Assembly (NCBI RefSeq): GCF_013778455.1
Contig: NZ_JACEHE010000004.1
Coordinates: 1 to 64,000, forward strand
Source: Streptomyces himalayensis subsp. himalayensis
GTDB taxonomy: Bacteria; Actinomycetota; Actinomycetes; Streptomycetales; Streptomycetaceae
DNA length: 64,000 nucleotides
Reading direction: 5' to 3'
Of this stretch, positions 10,313 to 19,311 are shown in pieces. A program made the position numbers and the translations under genes. Position 1 is the first letter of the stretch. Every line of letters starts with the position of its first letter. The notes under the pieces are model-generated. The model had not been told where the DNA came from. It was given only the letters and a program-made list of their open reading frames with translations, and searched no databases.

Positions 10313-11368
10313 ATGATCCAGGCTGCCGCAGCCACTGCGGAGCGCTTCCCGGACGCTGCCGGGAAACCGCCCGCCGGAAGTGAGTTCGCGCCCCTTCTGC
10401 GCACGGTCAGGGGCCAGGGGCTGCTCGACCGCCGCACCGCCTGGTACACGCTGGGCATCGCGGTCAATGCGCTCGCGCTGGGCGCCGCGGTCACCGCCGT
10501 CGTGCTGCTGGGCGACTCATGGTGGACGCTGCTCCTGGCGCCGCTGCTCGCGGTCCTGTCGGCACGGACGGCGTTCATCGGCCACGACGCCGGCCATGCG
10601 CAGATCACCGCCAACCGGACCCTGAGCCGCGCCATCGGCCTCGTCCACGGCAATCTGCTCCTGGGGATGAGCTACGCCTGGTGGAACGACAAGCACAACC
10701 GCCACCACGCCAACCCCAACCACATCGACAAGGACCCGGACGTTGCCGCCGACGTCCTGGTCTTCACCAGTGACCAGGCGCGCACCAGGGCCGGTTTCCG
10801 CCGCTGGCTCACGCGCAACCAGGCCTGGCTCTTCTTTCCGCTGACGCTTCTCGAAGGCCTGGCCCTGAAGGTCTACGGCTTCCGGGACCTGCGCCGGCAA
10901 CCGCCGCGCGAGCGAGCCGTCGAGGGACTCCTCCTCCTGGCGCATGTCACGGGCTACGCGACCCTGCTCCTCACCACGATGTCCCCGGGCAAGGCCGTCG
11001 CCTTCGCGGCGCTGCACCAGGCCCTGTTCGGACTGCACCTGGGCCTGGCCTTCGCACCCAACCACAAGGGCATGGACATGCCCGACCCGGACGCGGACGA
11101 GCGCTGGGGCCACCTGCGCCGCCAGGTGCTCACCTCGCGCAACATCCGCGGAGGCCCGGTGACCGACTGGTTCCTGGGCGGGCTCAACTACCAGATCGAG
11201 CACCACCTCTTCCCCAGCATGCCGCGGCCCCACCTGCGGCTCGCCCAGCCCCTGGTGCGAGCCCACTGCCGTGACCTCGGCATTCCCTACACGGAGACCG
11301 GGCTCGTCGACTCCTACCGCCAGGCGCTGCGCCACATGCACGAGGTGGGGGAGCCCCTCAGGGCCTAA
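10313..11368 (+). CDS. Membrane fatty-acid (acyl) desaturase
   Basis: A 351-residue integral membrane di-iron desaturase that introduces a double bond into fatty acyl chains. The three histidine boxes are present: HDAGH (near 85), HNRHH (near 125) and QIEHHLFP (near 295). Hydrophobic segments flank them (AVNALALGAAVTAVVLLG; LLLAPLLAVLSA). Length and motif order fit the DesA3-like acyl-CoA delta-9 group of actinobacteria. The ATG at 10313 has a GGAG site 7-8 nt upstream. It is transcribed alone. A long inverted repeat starts at its stop codon. An electron donor gene is not adjacent. Confidence 0.92.
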   Translation: MIQAAAATAERFPDAAGKPPAGSEFAPLLRTVRGQGLLDRRTAWYTLGIAVNALALGAAVTAVVLLGDSWWTLLLAPLLAVLSARTAFIGHDAGHAQITANRTLSRAIGLVHGNLLLGMSYAWWNDKHNRHHANPNHIDKDPDVAADVLVFTSDQARTRAGFRRWLTRNQAWLFFPLTLLEGLALKVYGFRDLRRQPPRERAVEGLLLLAHVTGYATLLLTTMSPGKAVAFAALHQALFGLHLGLAFAPNHKGMDMPDPDADERWGHLRRQVLTSRNIRGGPVTDWFLGGLNYQIEHHLFPSMPRPHLRLAQPLVRAHCRDLGIPYTETGLVDSYRQALRHMHEVGEPLRA

Positions 11369-11468
11369 GCGGCCTCGGGGAAGTTCAGGCACGCCCCCAC
11401 GCCGCCCGGCACGCCGACAGCACGCACCGAACGACGCGGGAGCGCACCCGCACTTCCCCGAGGCCGCT
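11368..11468. repeat. Perfect 17-bp inverted repeat with 67-nt loop after the desaturase gene
   Basis: AGCGGCCTCGGGGAAGT at 11368-11384 is repeated exactly in inverse orientation (ACTTCCCCGAGGCCGCT) at 11452-11468. The left arm overlaps the last base of the desaturase stop codon. RNA from either strand would form a very stable 17-bp stem closing a 67-nt loop. A terminator is possible, but no T-run follows and the loop is unusually large. Confidence 0.75.
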
Positions 11469-11602
11469 TGGTAGGAGGACGCGTCTCGGGGGCGAGTAGG
11501 GGATGCACGTCAGGGTCGTATCAGGGTGGTGACCTGGAACCGCCGGGAACAGCAGGCCGTTCTCAAGGCAGAGAGCGGCAGCAGCCGCGAAGGAGGCGAC
11601 AC

Positions 11603-11785
11603 ATGTCGAAGAACGCGAAGATCGCCGCAGGAGGTGTGGCGGCCGGACTCATCCTGTGGATCTGGCTGCCCTGGTGGGCTGCCCTCCTGATCATCCTCGG
11701 GGTGCCGGCAGCGGCGTATCTGGCCCTCGACCCCTCGCAGCGGCGCAGGCTGCGCCGTGTCACACGCAAGGAGCTCGGCCGCTGA
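11603..11785 (+). CDS. Small two-helix membrane protein
   Basis: A 60-residue protein with a strong AAGGAGG site just upstream of the ATG at 11603. Residues 8-45 are hydrophobic with a short break, WLPWW, giving one or two transmembrane helices. The last 15 residues are basic (QRRRLRRVTRKELGR), placing that end in the cytoplasm by the positive-inside rule. It stands alone between the desaturase and the convergent esterase. No family is recognised and no function is proposed. Coding character is supported by the ribosome binding site and the amphipathic layout. Confidence 0.72.
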   Translation: MSKNAKIAAGGVAAGLILWIWLPWWAALLIILGVPAAAYLALDPSQRRRLRRVTRKELGR

Positions 11786-11804
11786 CACGGCCGCTGCCGG
11801 TCGA

Positions 11805-11864
11805 ACTGGCCTACACATCGCAGGACTGGCCTACAGATCGCAGGACTGGCCTATAGATTGCAGG
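11805..11864. repeat. Three tandem 20-bp direct repeats at an esterase gene 3' end
   Basis: Units begin at 11805, 11825 and 11845, with sequence ACTGGCCTACACATCGCAGG and one to a few base changes in the later copies. The third copy contains the stop codon and last codons of the esterase gene (reading TGC AAT CTA TAG on the minus strand). The first two copies lie in the gap between the convergent genes, so they may be duplications of the gene's own tail. Confidence 0.85.
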
Positions 11865-13233
11865 AGTTGACGACATCGCCGCTCGCGGGCCTGCCGACGG
11901 TACGGTCCGCGGGCGGCGCGGACCCGTCCTCGACCCACGCGGTGAGCGCGTCGAAGGCCGCCTGGTAGCACGGCAGGATGGGCCGCAGCCGGTCCGGATA
12001 CGTGTCGTACAGGCCGTCGGTGTGCGTGCCGCCTTCGACGGTGTAGTAGCGGTGCAGACGGTCACGGCCGCTCTTGTCGATCATCCGGGCGTAGACGTCG
12101 GAGTCGGCGGCTTTCGGCAGCAGCGCGTCGAGATCGCCGTGCAGCGTGATCAGAGGCTTGCCGATCCGGCCGGTCAGTGATATGCGAGCGACGGCACGGT
12201 GGACGGAAGCGGGGCGCGACGCGTAGTCGTACGCCGCGTCCGAGGCGCACGGCGCCAGGATCTGCTGCGGTGTCGAACCGGCCGAGGAGCCCGGGCACTC
12301 AGGGTCGTACGCCGGGTCGAACTCGGCACGGTAGATCTTCTGCGTCACCCCCCAGTACGCCTTCTCGTGATACGGCCACAGAAACTCGGAACCGCGCGAG
12401 AAGCCGACGGCGTACAGATCCTCGTCCCGGGCCTTCCCGAGGCTCCGGGCCACTGTCGTGGGCAGCGAGGTGAGCAGATTGGGGCCGTCCGCCGTCCAGA
12501 GTGCGCCCTCCCAGTCGATGCCGCCGTCGTACAGCTCGGGGTGGTTCTCGAGCTGCCAGCGCGTCAGGTAGCCGCCGTTGGAGATCCCGGTCATATAGGT
12601 GCGCCGCGGGGCTTGCCCGTAGCGCTTCGCCACCGCCTGCCGTGCGGCGCGCGTGAGCTGGGTGGTGCGTGTGTTCCATTCGGCGACGGCGTCGCCCGGG
12701 CGGTTGCCGTCGCGGTAGAAGTCGGGCCCGCTGTTGCCCTTGTCGGTGGCGGCGTATGCGTATCCCAGGGACAGCACATGGTCGGAGACTGCCTTGTCGG
12801 TCGCGTACTGCTTGCGGGTGCCGGGCGCGCCCGTCACCACGAGACCCCCGTTCCAGCGGTCGGGGAGGCGGATCACGAACTGCGCGTCGTGCTGCCAGCC
12901 GTGCGTGGCGTTGGAGTGCGAGGTGTCGGGGAAGTACCCGTCGATCTGCAGACCGGGCACCCCGGACGGGTTGCGGGTGCCCGCCGCGGTGAGGCCGGCC
13001 TGGTCTGCCGTGTCCGTGTACGGCGTTCCGGCCAGGGCGGCCGTCGTCAGGTCCGGCAGGCAGGCGAGCTGCTGGTGTTCGGCGCCCGGGACCCGGACGT
13101 GTTCCTGCCTGTCGCAGTGAGCACCGTCGGGATCCGACGGGCGGTCGGCCGCTGACCCGGCGGCGGCCGGGCCCGTGGCGACCACCGCCAGCAGAGCAGC
13201 GGCGAGCAGCGGAACACCTCTGGACACACGCAT
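11851..13233 (-). CDS. Secreted tannase/feruloyl-esterase-like alpha/beta hydrolase
   Basis: A 460-residue protein with a signal peptide (MRVSRGV, a hydrophobic stretch LLAAALLAVVATG, then cleavage after AAAGSA). The nucleophile motif GISNGGY is near 213-219. The C-terminal histidine is likely in YTVEGGTHTDG, and the acidic member near HGDLDALLP. Several cysteine pairs suit an exported protein. The family hydrolyses esters of phenolic acids or hydroxyalkanoate oligomers; the exact substrate cannot be read from the sequence. A GGAGG site precedes the ATG at 13233. It is not in an obvious operon. The C-terminus SCNL lies in a 20-bp tandem repeat. Confidence 0.82.
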   Translation of the reverse strand: MRVSRGVPLLAAALLAVVATGPAAAGSAADRPSDPDGAHCDRQEHVRVPGAEHQQLACLPDLTTAALAGTPYTDTADQAGLTAAGTRNPSGVPGLQIDGYFPDTSHSNATHGWQHDAQFVIRLPDRWNGGLVVTGAPGTRKQYATDKAVSDHVLSLGYAYAATDKGNSGPDFYRDGNRPGDAVAEWNTRTTQLTRAARQAVAKRYGQAPRRTYMTGISNGGYLTRWQLENHPELYDGGIDWEGALWTADGPNLLTSLPTTVARSLGKARDEDLYAVGFSRGSEFLWPYHEKAYWGVTQKIYRAEFDPAYDPECPGSSAGSTPQQILAPCASDAAYDYASRPASVHRAVARISLTGRIGKPLITLHGDLDALLPKAADSDVYARMIDKSGRDRLHRYYTVEGGTHTDGLYDTYPDRLRPILPCYQAAFDALTAWVEDGSAPPADRTVGRPASGDVVNSCNL

Positions 13234-13367
13234 GAGAGCCTCCGTGGCACGGCATGAAGAAGCAGCGGGTGGGCGGCCTCATCGTGCTGTCGTCGTCAGA
13301 GGGCAGCTATGGGTTCGGGCTATATAGGCCAGGGGCGTTATGTGTGGGACGCGTATCCCGGTGTGCC

Positions 13368-14231
13368 TCAGGAGGGACGTACCGCCATCTTGTCGAGCGC
13401 CTCGAGAAGTCCGGGAAGCTCAGGTCCGCGGCCGACCGGAAGCACCTCTCCGGGCTCGTCGTCGAGCAGTACGAACGCGATGTCGTCGGTCCGGGCGACC
13501 AAGGACCAGCCCGGGCCGTCGGCACGCAGCGTGCGCGCCTCGCCTGACGCGAAGGAGGAACGCACGCGTCCCAGGGGCGGTGGAATGTCCACATAGGCAC
13601 GCGCCTCCGCCAGGACCCGCCGGATGCCGCTGTGCGGCTTGTGTGCGCCGTCCTTCTGGCCGTCTGCCCCGGCAGACGCCTCGTCGCTGTCGCCGTCGCC
13701 GTCCGGCGCGCTGGGTGGCGCGAAGTCGGCGTCGTCGATCTGCTCCCGCCAGGCCGTCCACTGGAGCGCTATCTCGTCCGCTCCCAGCCGTCGTTGCGCC
13801 GGACCCCAGGTGCTGGTGTCGGGCGGTGAGAGCGGCGGCCGGTCGGCCAGTCCGGGGTCCGGCTCGGGATCGTGCGGAGCGGGCACGCCGGGCGCGGCGA
13901 CCGCCACCGCGAGGGGCCAGCCCGGCAGAGCCGCCACCACGGAGCGCTCGTCGGGGGACAGGTCGTACTCCATGCCGCAGTCCCAGGACGCGATCGCGAC
14001 GGCGACCAGTGACACGTCGTCGACGACCACCGTCCAGCGCGCACCCTCGCCGTCCTGACCGAGCACCAGGCCGTAGCCGTCGGCGAGCGGTGCGAGGCCC
14101 AGTGCCCCGCACGCCTCCGGGTAGTCGTCGCCCAGCACGCTCGGGAACTGAGCGGGTGTGAGCAGCACCGCGGTCAGCACGTAGAGCGCGTCGTCCCCGG
14201 CAGCGGCGACGGCCTCGTCCGTCCCGGCCAT
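13368..14231 (-). CDS. Hypothetical actinobacterial protein
   Basis: A 287-residue soluble protein with no recognised domain. The N-terminal 110 residues are a compact acidic/hydrophobic domain (VLTAVLLTPAQFPSVLGDDYPEACGALGL, split here only by length; then WTVVVDDVSLVAVAIASWDCG). Residues about 110-205 are Pro/Asp/Gly-rich linker, followed by a C-terminal region with WSLVARTDDIAFVLLDD. A GGGGAGG site lies upstream of the ATG at 14231. It is flanked by genes of other pathways, so context gives no functional hint. Confidence 0.75.
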   Translation of the reverse strand: MAGTDEAVAAAGDDALYVLTAVLLTPAQFPSVLGDDYPEACGALGLAPLADGYGLVLGQDGEGARWTVVVDDVSLVAVAIASWDCGMEYDLSPDERSVVAALPGWPLAVAVAAPGVPAPHDPEPDPGLADRPPLSPPDTSTWGPAQRRLGADEIALQWTAWREQIDDADFAPPSAPDGDGDSDEASAGADGQKDGAHKPHSGIRRVLAEARAYVDIPPPLGRVRSSFASGEARTLRADGPGWSLVARTDDIAFVLLDDEPGEVLPVGRGPELPGLLEALDKMAVRPS

Positions 14232-14340
14232 CCCAGCCTCCCCATCGCATCGTTCGTCGGCGCACCCTAACCATTCGCGGAGGAGCTCGTCGAGGGCCTA
14301 TGGACAGGAATTCGATCGTGGTCGACGCCAGTCGGTGCCT

Positions 14341-14775
14341 ATGATCACGGACATGTCCGGATCCCGTACGGACTTCGTCTGCCTGCCGTGCCGCGTGTCC
14401 TTCAAGAAGGCGCCCGACCACGCGCGCGTGCGGGTCGACATCTGCCCGCGGTGCGGCGGCCAGTTGCTGAACGCGGGTACGGCGCTCGCCGTGCCCAAGC
14501 GCCGGGACACCGGGGCCTGGCGAGCCCTGACTGCCGTCCTCATGTCAGGTGTCCGTTTCCGCCAGTCCTGCTGCGGCTGCGGTCCGGGCTACCGTCCGCG
14601 CACTGTTCGCGAGGTGCGTGAACGGCTCGCGCACGCCGCCGAGACGGGCATCTCCGTGAGTGCCGCTCTGGTCTGCCCGGACCCCACCCACACCGATGTC
14701 AGGCGCCAGGCAGGCCGAGGAGTGTACGAGCGACGGCCTCAGGGGATTCGTCACGCTCCCGGGCGAGCGCGATGA
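14341..14775 (+). CDS. Small zinc-ribbon-like hypothetical protein
   Basis: A 144-residue protein with CxxC pairs CLPC and CPRC near residues 13-40 that would form a zinc ribbon, and further cysteines in QSCCGCGPGYRP. The central segment NAGTALAVPKRRDTGAWRAL is typical of Streptomyces zinc-ribbon proteins of unknown role. No convincing ribosome binding site precedes either ATG (14341 or 14353), so a leaderless transcript is possible. Its last 26 codons overlap the 3' end of the convergent gene at 14699-14974. The function is unknown. Confidence 0.6.
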   Translation: MITDMSGSRTDFVCLPCRVSFKKAPDHARVRVDICPRCGGQLLNAGTALAVPKRRDTGAWRALTAVLMSGVRFRQSCCGCGPGYRPRTVREVRERLAHAAETGISVSAALVCPDPTHTDVRRQAGRGVYERRPQGIRHAPGRAR

Positions 14776-14974
14776 CCGCGCGGCACGCGAGTTCTCTGAC
14801 GCCGAGGGACAGGGCCTCCGGCGACACCCAGGCAGCCGCCTCGTCGATCTGGTCCTGATCGTCCTCGGCACATGCCGAGACGTAGACGGCCGCCGCTTCG
14901 AAGACGTTGTGCGTACGTTTCTGCACCGGTTCTGCCGCCTGGCCGCGTAAGAACTTTCGGAGCCTGTCAAACAT
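14699..14974 (-). CDS. Small helical hypothetical protein
   Basis: A 91-residue, mostly helical and acidic protein (MFDRLRKFLRGQAAEPV, then FEAAAVYVSACAEDDQDQI). No motif is recognised. An AAGGTGG site sits just upstream of the ATG at 14974, and the alanine-rich composition is typical of real actinobacterial coding sequence. The 3' end overlaps the convergent zinc-ribbon gene by 77 nt, so one of the two stop positions may be used rarely, or the overlap is real. No function is proposed. Confidence 0.6.
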   Translation of the reverse strand: MFDRLRKFLRGQAAEPVQKRTHNVFEAAAVYVSACAEDDQDQIDEAAAWVSPEALSLGVRELACRAVIALARERDESPEAVARTLLGLPGA

Positions 14975-15140
14975 GTGGCCACCTTCCCCCTGTCGGACCG
15001 CCACCATAGGTCGCTCATATGTGCTGCTCAACGTAAAGGCCGCAGACGGGCGGCAGAAGAGGTCCAGGCTGCCCATCCATGCGACCACCGCAGGCGCTCG
15101 GCGCTCGGCCGACGGGCCGGGGACTTCTGTCCTCGCGCTC

Positions 15141-15740
15141 TCACGCCCGGCGCACGGCCAGCGCCAGGAAGCGGGCGTCCTCGTCGGCGTACGACGTCAT
15201 GTGCCAGCCCGAGCCGGCCAGCAGCGGGCGGAGATTGTTCTCGGCCCGCAGGTCGTCCGGCGTGATCCGGCGGCCCTGCCGCGCGGCCAGAGCCGCCCGC
15301 CCGATGGGGTGGAAAAGCGCGAGCAGACCGCCGGGGCGCACCACCCGCGCCAACTCCCGGAGATTCTCGGCCGGTTCCGGCAGATGCGCGATCAGGCCGG
15401 CCGCGAACACGGCGTCGAGCGACTCCGCCTTCAGGGGCAGCCGTGCGACGTCGGCGAGGAGAAGGTGCCCGGCACGGTCCCGGCCTGCCCGTACGGCGGA
15501 CTCCAGCATCGCCGGGGTCACGTCGGCGCCGAGAACCACCCCGTTCGGCCCCACGGCGTCCCGGAGCGCGGGCAGTGCGCGTCCCGTGCCGCATCCCGCG
15601 TCGAGAACACGGTCACCCGGGCGCAGTCCGAGTTCCCCGACGGCGGCGCGGTAGGCGGGACCGTCGTCGGGAAAACGTGCGTCCCAGTCGGCCGCGCGGG
15701 CCGTGAAGAACTCCTGAACGCGTGTGTGGTCGTCGCTCAT
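15141..15740 (-). CDS. Class I SAM-dependent methyltransferase
   Basis: A 199-residue protein. The SAM-binding motif I VLDAGCGTGRALPAL is at about 47-60, an acidic residue follows at GADVTPAML, motif II/III appear as AVFAAGLIAHLPEP and VVRPGGLLALFHP. This is the UbiE/Methyltransf_11 architecture, near the minimum length. The substrate cannot be deduced. The ATG at 15740 begins MSDDHTRVQEFF, the usual N-terminal helix. It is monocistronic, divergent from the MHYT gene. Confidence 0.88.
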   Translation of the reverse strand: MSDDHTRVQEFFTARAADWDARFPDDGPAYRAAVGELGLRPGDRVLDAGCGTGRALPALRDAVGPNGVVLGADVTPAMLESAVRAGRDRAGHLLLADVARLPLKAESLDAVFAAGLIAHLPEPAENLRELARVVRPGGLLALFHPIGRAALAARQGRRITPDDLRAENNLRPLLAGSGWHMTSYADEDARFLALAVRRA

Positions 15741-15889
15741 GCACCCATGATCCTCCACCGTCGAGCACGCGAGCACCATGCACATGTTCGAGCGTGACGC
15801 GATCGTTCAGGTACATCTCTTTGTCATATTCCAGCAGGTTTCGAAATGCGCCCGTTGTGCGCCTTGTCCGCGGCTAGCGTCCCTGGGCC

Positions 15890-16663
15890 ATGGGACACCT
15901 GGACCACGCCGCCTTCGGCTGGCTTACCCCCGTGCTGTCATTCGTGATGGCATGTATCGGCGCCGCCCTCGGGCTGCGCTGCACCGTTCGCGCGCTCGCC
16001 GCCACCGGACGCTCACGCCGCAACTGGCTCATCACCGCCGCCTCTGCCATCGGTACCGGGATCTGGACGATGCACTTCGTGGCGATGCTCGGCTTCAGCG
16101 TCAGCGGCACGGAGATCCGCTACAACGTGCCGCTGACCATCCTCAGCCTGATCGTCGCGATGATCGTCGTCGGCGCGGGCGTCTTCGCCGTCGGATACAG
16201 CCGTGACCGTGGCCGGGCCCTCGTACTGGGCGGCCTGACGACGGGACTCGGCGTCGCGAGCATGCACTACCTCGGCATGGCGGCCCTGCGCCTGCACGGC
16301 GATGTGAACTACGACCCGCTGCTCGTCGGGCTCTCCGTCGCGATCGCCGTCGTCGCGGCGACCGCGGCACTCTGGGCGGCGCTCAACATCAAGTCGCCCA
16401 TCGCGGTCGCCGTGGCCTCTCTCGTCATGGGCGGCGCGGTGAGCAGCATGCACTACACCGGAATGATGGCGGTGAGCGTGCAGGTCGCCCCCTCCAGCGC
16501 CGCACTGCCCGGGGCCACGGTCATGCAGTTCATCTTCCCCCTCGCCGTGGGCCTCGGTTCCTACCTGTTCCTGACCTCGGCGTTTGTCGCGCTGTCTCCC
16601 ACCGCGGGGGAGCGCGAGGCCTCCGCGTCGGCCCAGCGGCCGGTCGAGAGCCTCGCCCGATAG
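15890..16663 (+). CDS. MHYT-domain integral membrane protein
   Basis: A 257-residue protein with seven predicted transmembrane helices. The MHYT motif appears three times, as MHFVAM, MHYLGM and MHYTGM, near residues 63, 125 and 187. The histidines and methionines are proposed to bind copper or another ligand, making MHYT proteins candidate gas or redox sensors. Here the domain is not fused to a GGDEF or kinase module. It lies 68 nt upstream of the conservon sensor gene on the same strand, so it could feed a signal to it; that link is inference. Confidence 0.9.
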   Translation: MGHLDHAAFGWLTPVLSFVMACIGAALGLRCTVRALAATGRSRRNWLITAASAIGTGIWTMHFVAMLGFSVSGTEIRYNVPLTILSLIVAMIVVGAGVFAVGYSRDRGRALVLGGLTTGLGVASMHYLGMAALRLHGDVNYDPLLVGLSVAIAVVAATAALWAALNIKSPIAVAVASLVMGGAVSSMHYTGMMAVSVQVAPSSAALPGATVMQFIFPLAVGLGSYLFLTSAFVALSPTAGEREASASAQRPVESLAR

Positions 16664-16731
16664 CGGCGGTCCGGGCCGGCGACGGCGACGGTCCGGCAGG
16701 CACGCCCCGAACCCTTACGAGCGAGGAGGCC

Positions 16732-19311
16732 ATGCGCACACCCCGAAGGAACCAGACGACCGGCGCACCGCCCCGTACCGCGCCCCCGGCCCGTGGCCGC
16801 CGCGCCCACGCCGGACCACCCGCAGACGAGCACCCCGACATGAACGCGGGCGCCGAGGCATCACCTCAGGCCCCCTCACCTCCCGCGCGCGCGGGATGGC
16901 GGATGCGGCCCCGCACAGTACGAGCGAAGATCGTCTGCCTGCTCATGGTGCCGGTCATGTCCCTGCTGGCCCTGTGGGCGCACGCCACCGTCAGCACCGC
17001 CCAGGACGTCGCGCGACTGCGCCAGTTGCAGCGCGTCGACGCCGAGGTCCGTGCCCCGGTCGCCGACGCGGTCGCCGCCCTCCAGGTGGAACGATCCGCT
17101 GCTGCCCGGTACGCAACCCAACCGTCCGCCGGACGAGAGGTCGAGCTGAGGAAACTCGCCGGACGGACAGACCGAGCCGTGGCGAAGCTCCGACTCGGCA
17201 AGGGGCACACAGTCGCCGACGGCGCCGACCTGCCCACCGGTGTGGCGGAACGTCTCAGCACCTTTGTCGACGGCGCCGAGCGCCTGCGCACCCTGCGCAC
17301 CGCGGTGGTGGAGCGCCGGGCGGGCTGGGCTGAGACGTACGAGCAGTACACAGAGACCATCTCCAACGCCTTCGGCGTCGGCGGCGCCCTCACCGGAATC
17401 CAGGACGCCGAACTCGGCTCCGACGCGCGCGTGCTGCTCGAGTTCTCCCAGGCCGGCGAGATGCTGGCACGCGAGGACGCGCTGCTGTCCAGCGCGCGTC
17501 TCACCGGCTCCCTCGACGGTGAGCGGCTGCGGCTGTTCACCGGCGCTGTCGACACCAGGCGGACCCTTACCGACTCGGCGGCCGCGGATCTGCGCGGACC
17601 CGACCGGGCCGCCTGGCGCGACCTTGCGGACGGCAGCGCCTACGCCGCGATGACCGCCGTCGAGGACAAGGTCCTTCGCGCGCCGGCCGGCCGCAAGGCG
17701 GCAGAAGCCGCCCCGGCGGCAGCGTGGGACCCGGCGCACGCGACCGTGCAGGGCGAGCTGCTCACCATCCAGTCGGATGCGGCGGGCTGGGCCGCGGACC
17801 GGGCCGATCCGTTCACACGTGGACTCCTCACGTCGGCAGGCGCCGCCGTCCTCCTCGGGCTCGCAGCGGTGGCAGCCTCCCTCGTGATCTCCGTACGCAT
17901 CGGACGCGGCCTCGTCGTCGAACTCGTCAGCCTGCGCAACAGCGCGCTGGAGATCGCCCGCCGCAAACTCCCGCACGCCATGCGGCGGCTCCGCTCCGGC
18001 GAGGAGATCGACATCCGCGCCGAGGCCCCGCCGGGGCCGCCCGCCGAGGACGAGGTCGGTCAGGTCTCCGAAGCCCTCAGCACGGTGCACCGGGCCGCAC
18101 TGCGCGCCGCGGTCGAACGCGCGGAACTCGCCAGCGGCATCTCCGGTGTTTTCGTCAACCTCGCCCGCCGGAGCCAGGTCCTCGTCCACCGCCAGCTCAA
18201 CCTCCTCGACAGCATGGAGCGCAGGGCCGAGGACCCGAACGAGCTGGGTGACCTTTTCCGCCTCGATCACCTGACCACCCGTATGCGGCGGCACGCGGAG
18301 AGCCTGATCATCCTTTCGGGATCCGCACCCGGCCGCGCCTGGCGGATGCCCGTCTCGCTGACGAACGTGGTGCGCGCGGCGGTCTCCGAAATCGAGGACT
18401 ACGCGCGCGTGGAGGTACGACACCTCCCCGACGCCTCCGTGATCGGTTCCGCGGTCGCCGACCTCACCCATCTCCTCGCCGAACTCGTGGAGAACGCTGC
18501 TCAGTTCTCGCCGCCCCACACCAAGGTGTGGATCAACGGCGAGCCCGTCGGCAACGGCTACGCCCTGGAGATCGAGGACCGCGGGCTCGGCATGGGTAAG
18601 GAGACTCTCGAGCAGGCAAACCGGCGCATCGCACAGTCCGAGGCGCTGGACTTGTTCGACAGCGACCGGCTCGGGCTCTTCGTGGTCAGCAGGCTCTCGG
18701 CCCGCCACGGCATCAAAGTGCACCTGCGTACGTCTCCGTACGGCGGCACCACGGCGGTCGTTCTGCTGCCCACCGCCCTGCTGCACACCGGTGCGGCCGA
18801 ACTCCCCACAGCCCTCACGGCGGACACGGCGGTGGGTGAGGAGCGGCACTACGCGCGCGTGCAGGAACAACCGGGCCTGCAGCATGGCGACCACAGCTCC
18901 GTCCCAGGCGACCGCGCACCCCGCCCCGCGCTCGTCGCACCCGTCCAGGCCGCCGTGGAGGCGTCCGACATCCCCTCAGAACCGGCGCCTCCACCGGGCG
19001 TCGCCACCCTCCGCCTCCACCGGCAGCCCTCCGGGGAGGACTCGGACGCACACGGGCCGGACGGGCTGCCTCGCCGCATACGCCAGGCGAGCCTCGCTCC
19101 CCAGCTGCGCGAACACCGCGCCGAGGAACCGGCACCGGCCACGAGCACCCAGGACAACCACGAGCGCAGTCCCGAGCAGGTGCGTCAGCGCATGGCGGCG
19201 TACCGCGACGGCTGGGCGCGCGGCGGCGGCCGGCCGCCCGGCGCCGGCTCCGCTCCCCGCAGACCCGGCTCCGGGCCGGGCGCAGACAGCAGCGAAGGAG
19301 ACCACGCATGA
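16732..19311 (+). CDS. cvnA: Conservon sensor: nitrate/nitrite-sensing histidine kinase-like protein
   Basis: An 859-residue membrane protein of the CvnA type. A basic, Pro-rich N-terminus precedes the first transmembrane segment (KIVCLLMVPVMSLLALWAH, about 64-82). An extracytoplasmic sensor region follows, resembling the NIT domain, then a second transmembrane segment (AAVLLGLAAVAASLVISV, about 370-388), a linker, and an ATPase region with HLLAELVENAAQFS (N box), EDRGLGM and GLFVVSRL. The last 170 residues are disordered and Pro-rich. GAGGAGG precedes the ATG. Its stop overlaps the cvnB start by 4 nt. Conservon systems couple membrane sensing to a small GTPase. Confidence 0.92.
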   Translation: MRTPRRNQTTGAPPRTAPPARGRRAHAGPPADEHPDMNAGAEASPQAPSPPARAGWRMRPRTVRAKIVCLLMVPVMSLLALWAHATVSTAQDVARLRQLQRVDAEVRAPVADAVAALQVERSAAARYATQPSAGREVELRKLAGRTDRAVAKLRLGKGHTVADGADLPTGVAERLSTFVDGAERLRTLRTAVVERRAGWAETYEQYTETISNAFGVGGALTGIQDAELGSDARVLLEFSQAGEMLAREDALLSSARLTGSLDGERLRLFTGAVDTRRTLTDSAAADLRGPDRAAWRDLADGSAYAAMTAVEDKVLRAPAGRKAAEAAPAAAWDPAHATVQGELLTIQSDAAGWAADRADPFTRGLLTSAGAAVLLGLAAVAASLVISVRIGRGLVVELVSLRNSALEIARRKLPHAMRRLRSGEEIDIRAEAPPGPPAEDEVGQVSEALSTVHRAALRAAVERAELASGISGVFVNLARRSQVLVHRQLNLLDSMERRAEDPNELGDLFRLDHLTTRMRRHAESLIILSGSAPGRAWRMPVSLTNVVRAAVSEIEDYARVEVRHLPDASVIGSAVADLTHLLAELVENAAQFSPPHTKVWINGEPVGNGYALEIEDRGLGMGKETLEQANRRIAQSEALDLFDSDRLGLFVVSRLSARHGIKVHLRTSPYGGTTAVVLLPTALLHTGAAELPTALTADTAVGEERHYARVQEQPGLQHGDHSSVPGDRAPRPALVAPVQAAVEASDIPSEPAPPPGVATLRLHRQPSGEDSDAHGPDGLPRRIRQASLAPQLREHRAEEPAPATSTQDNHERSPEQVRQRMAAYRDGWARGGGRPPGAGSAPRRPGSGPGADSSEGDHA

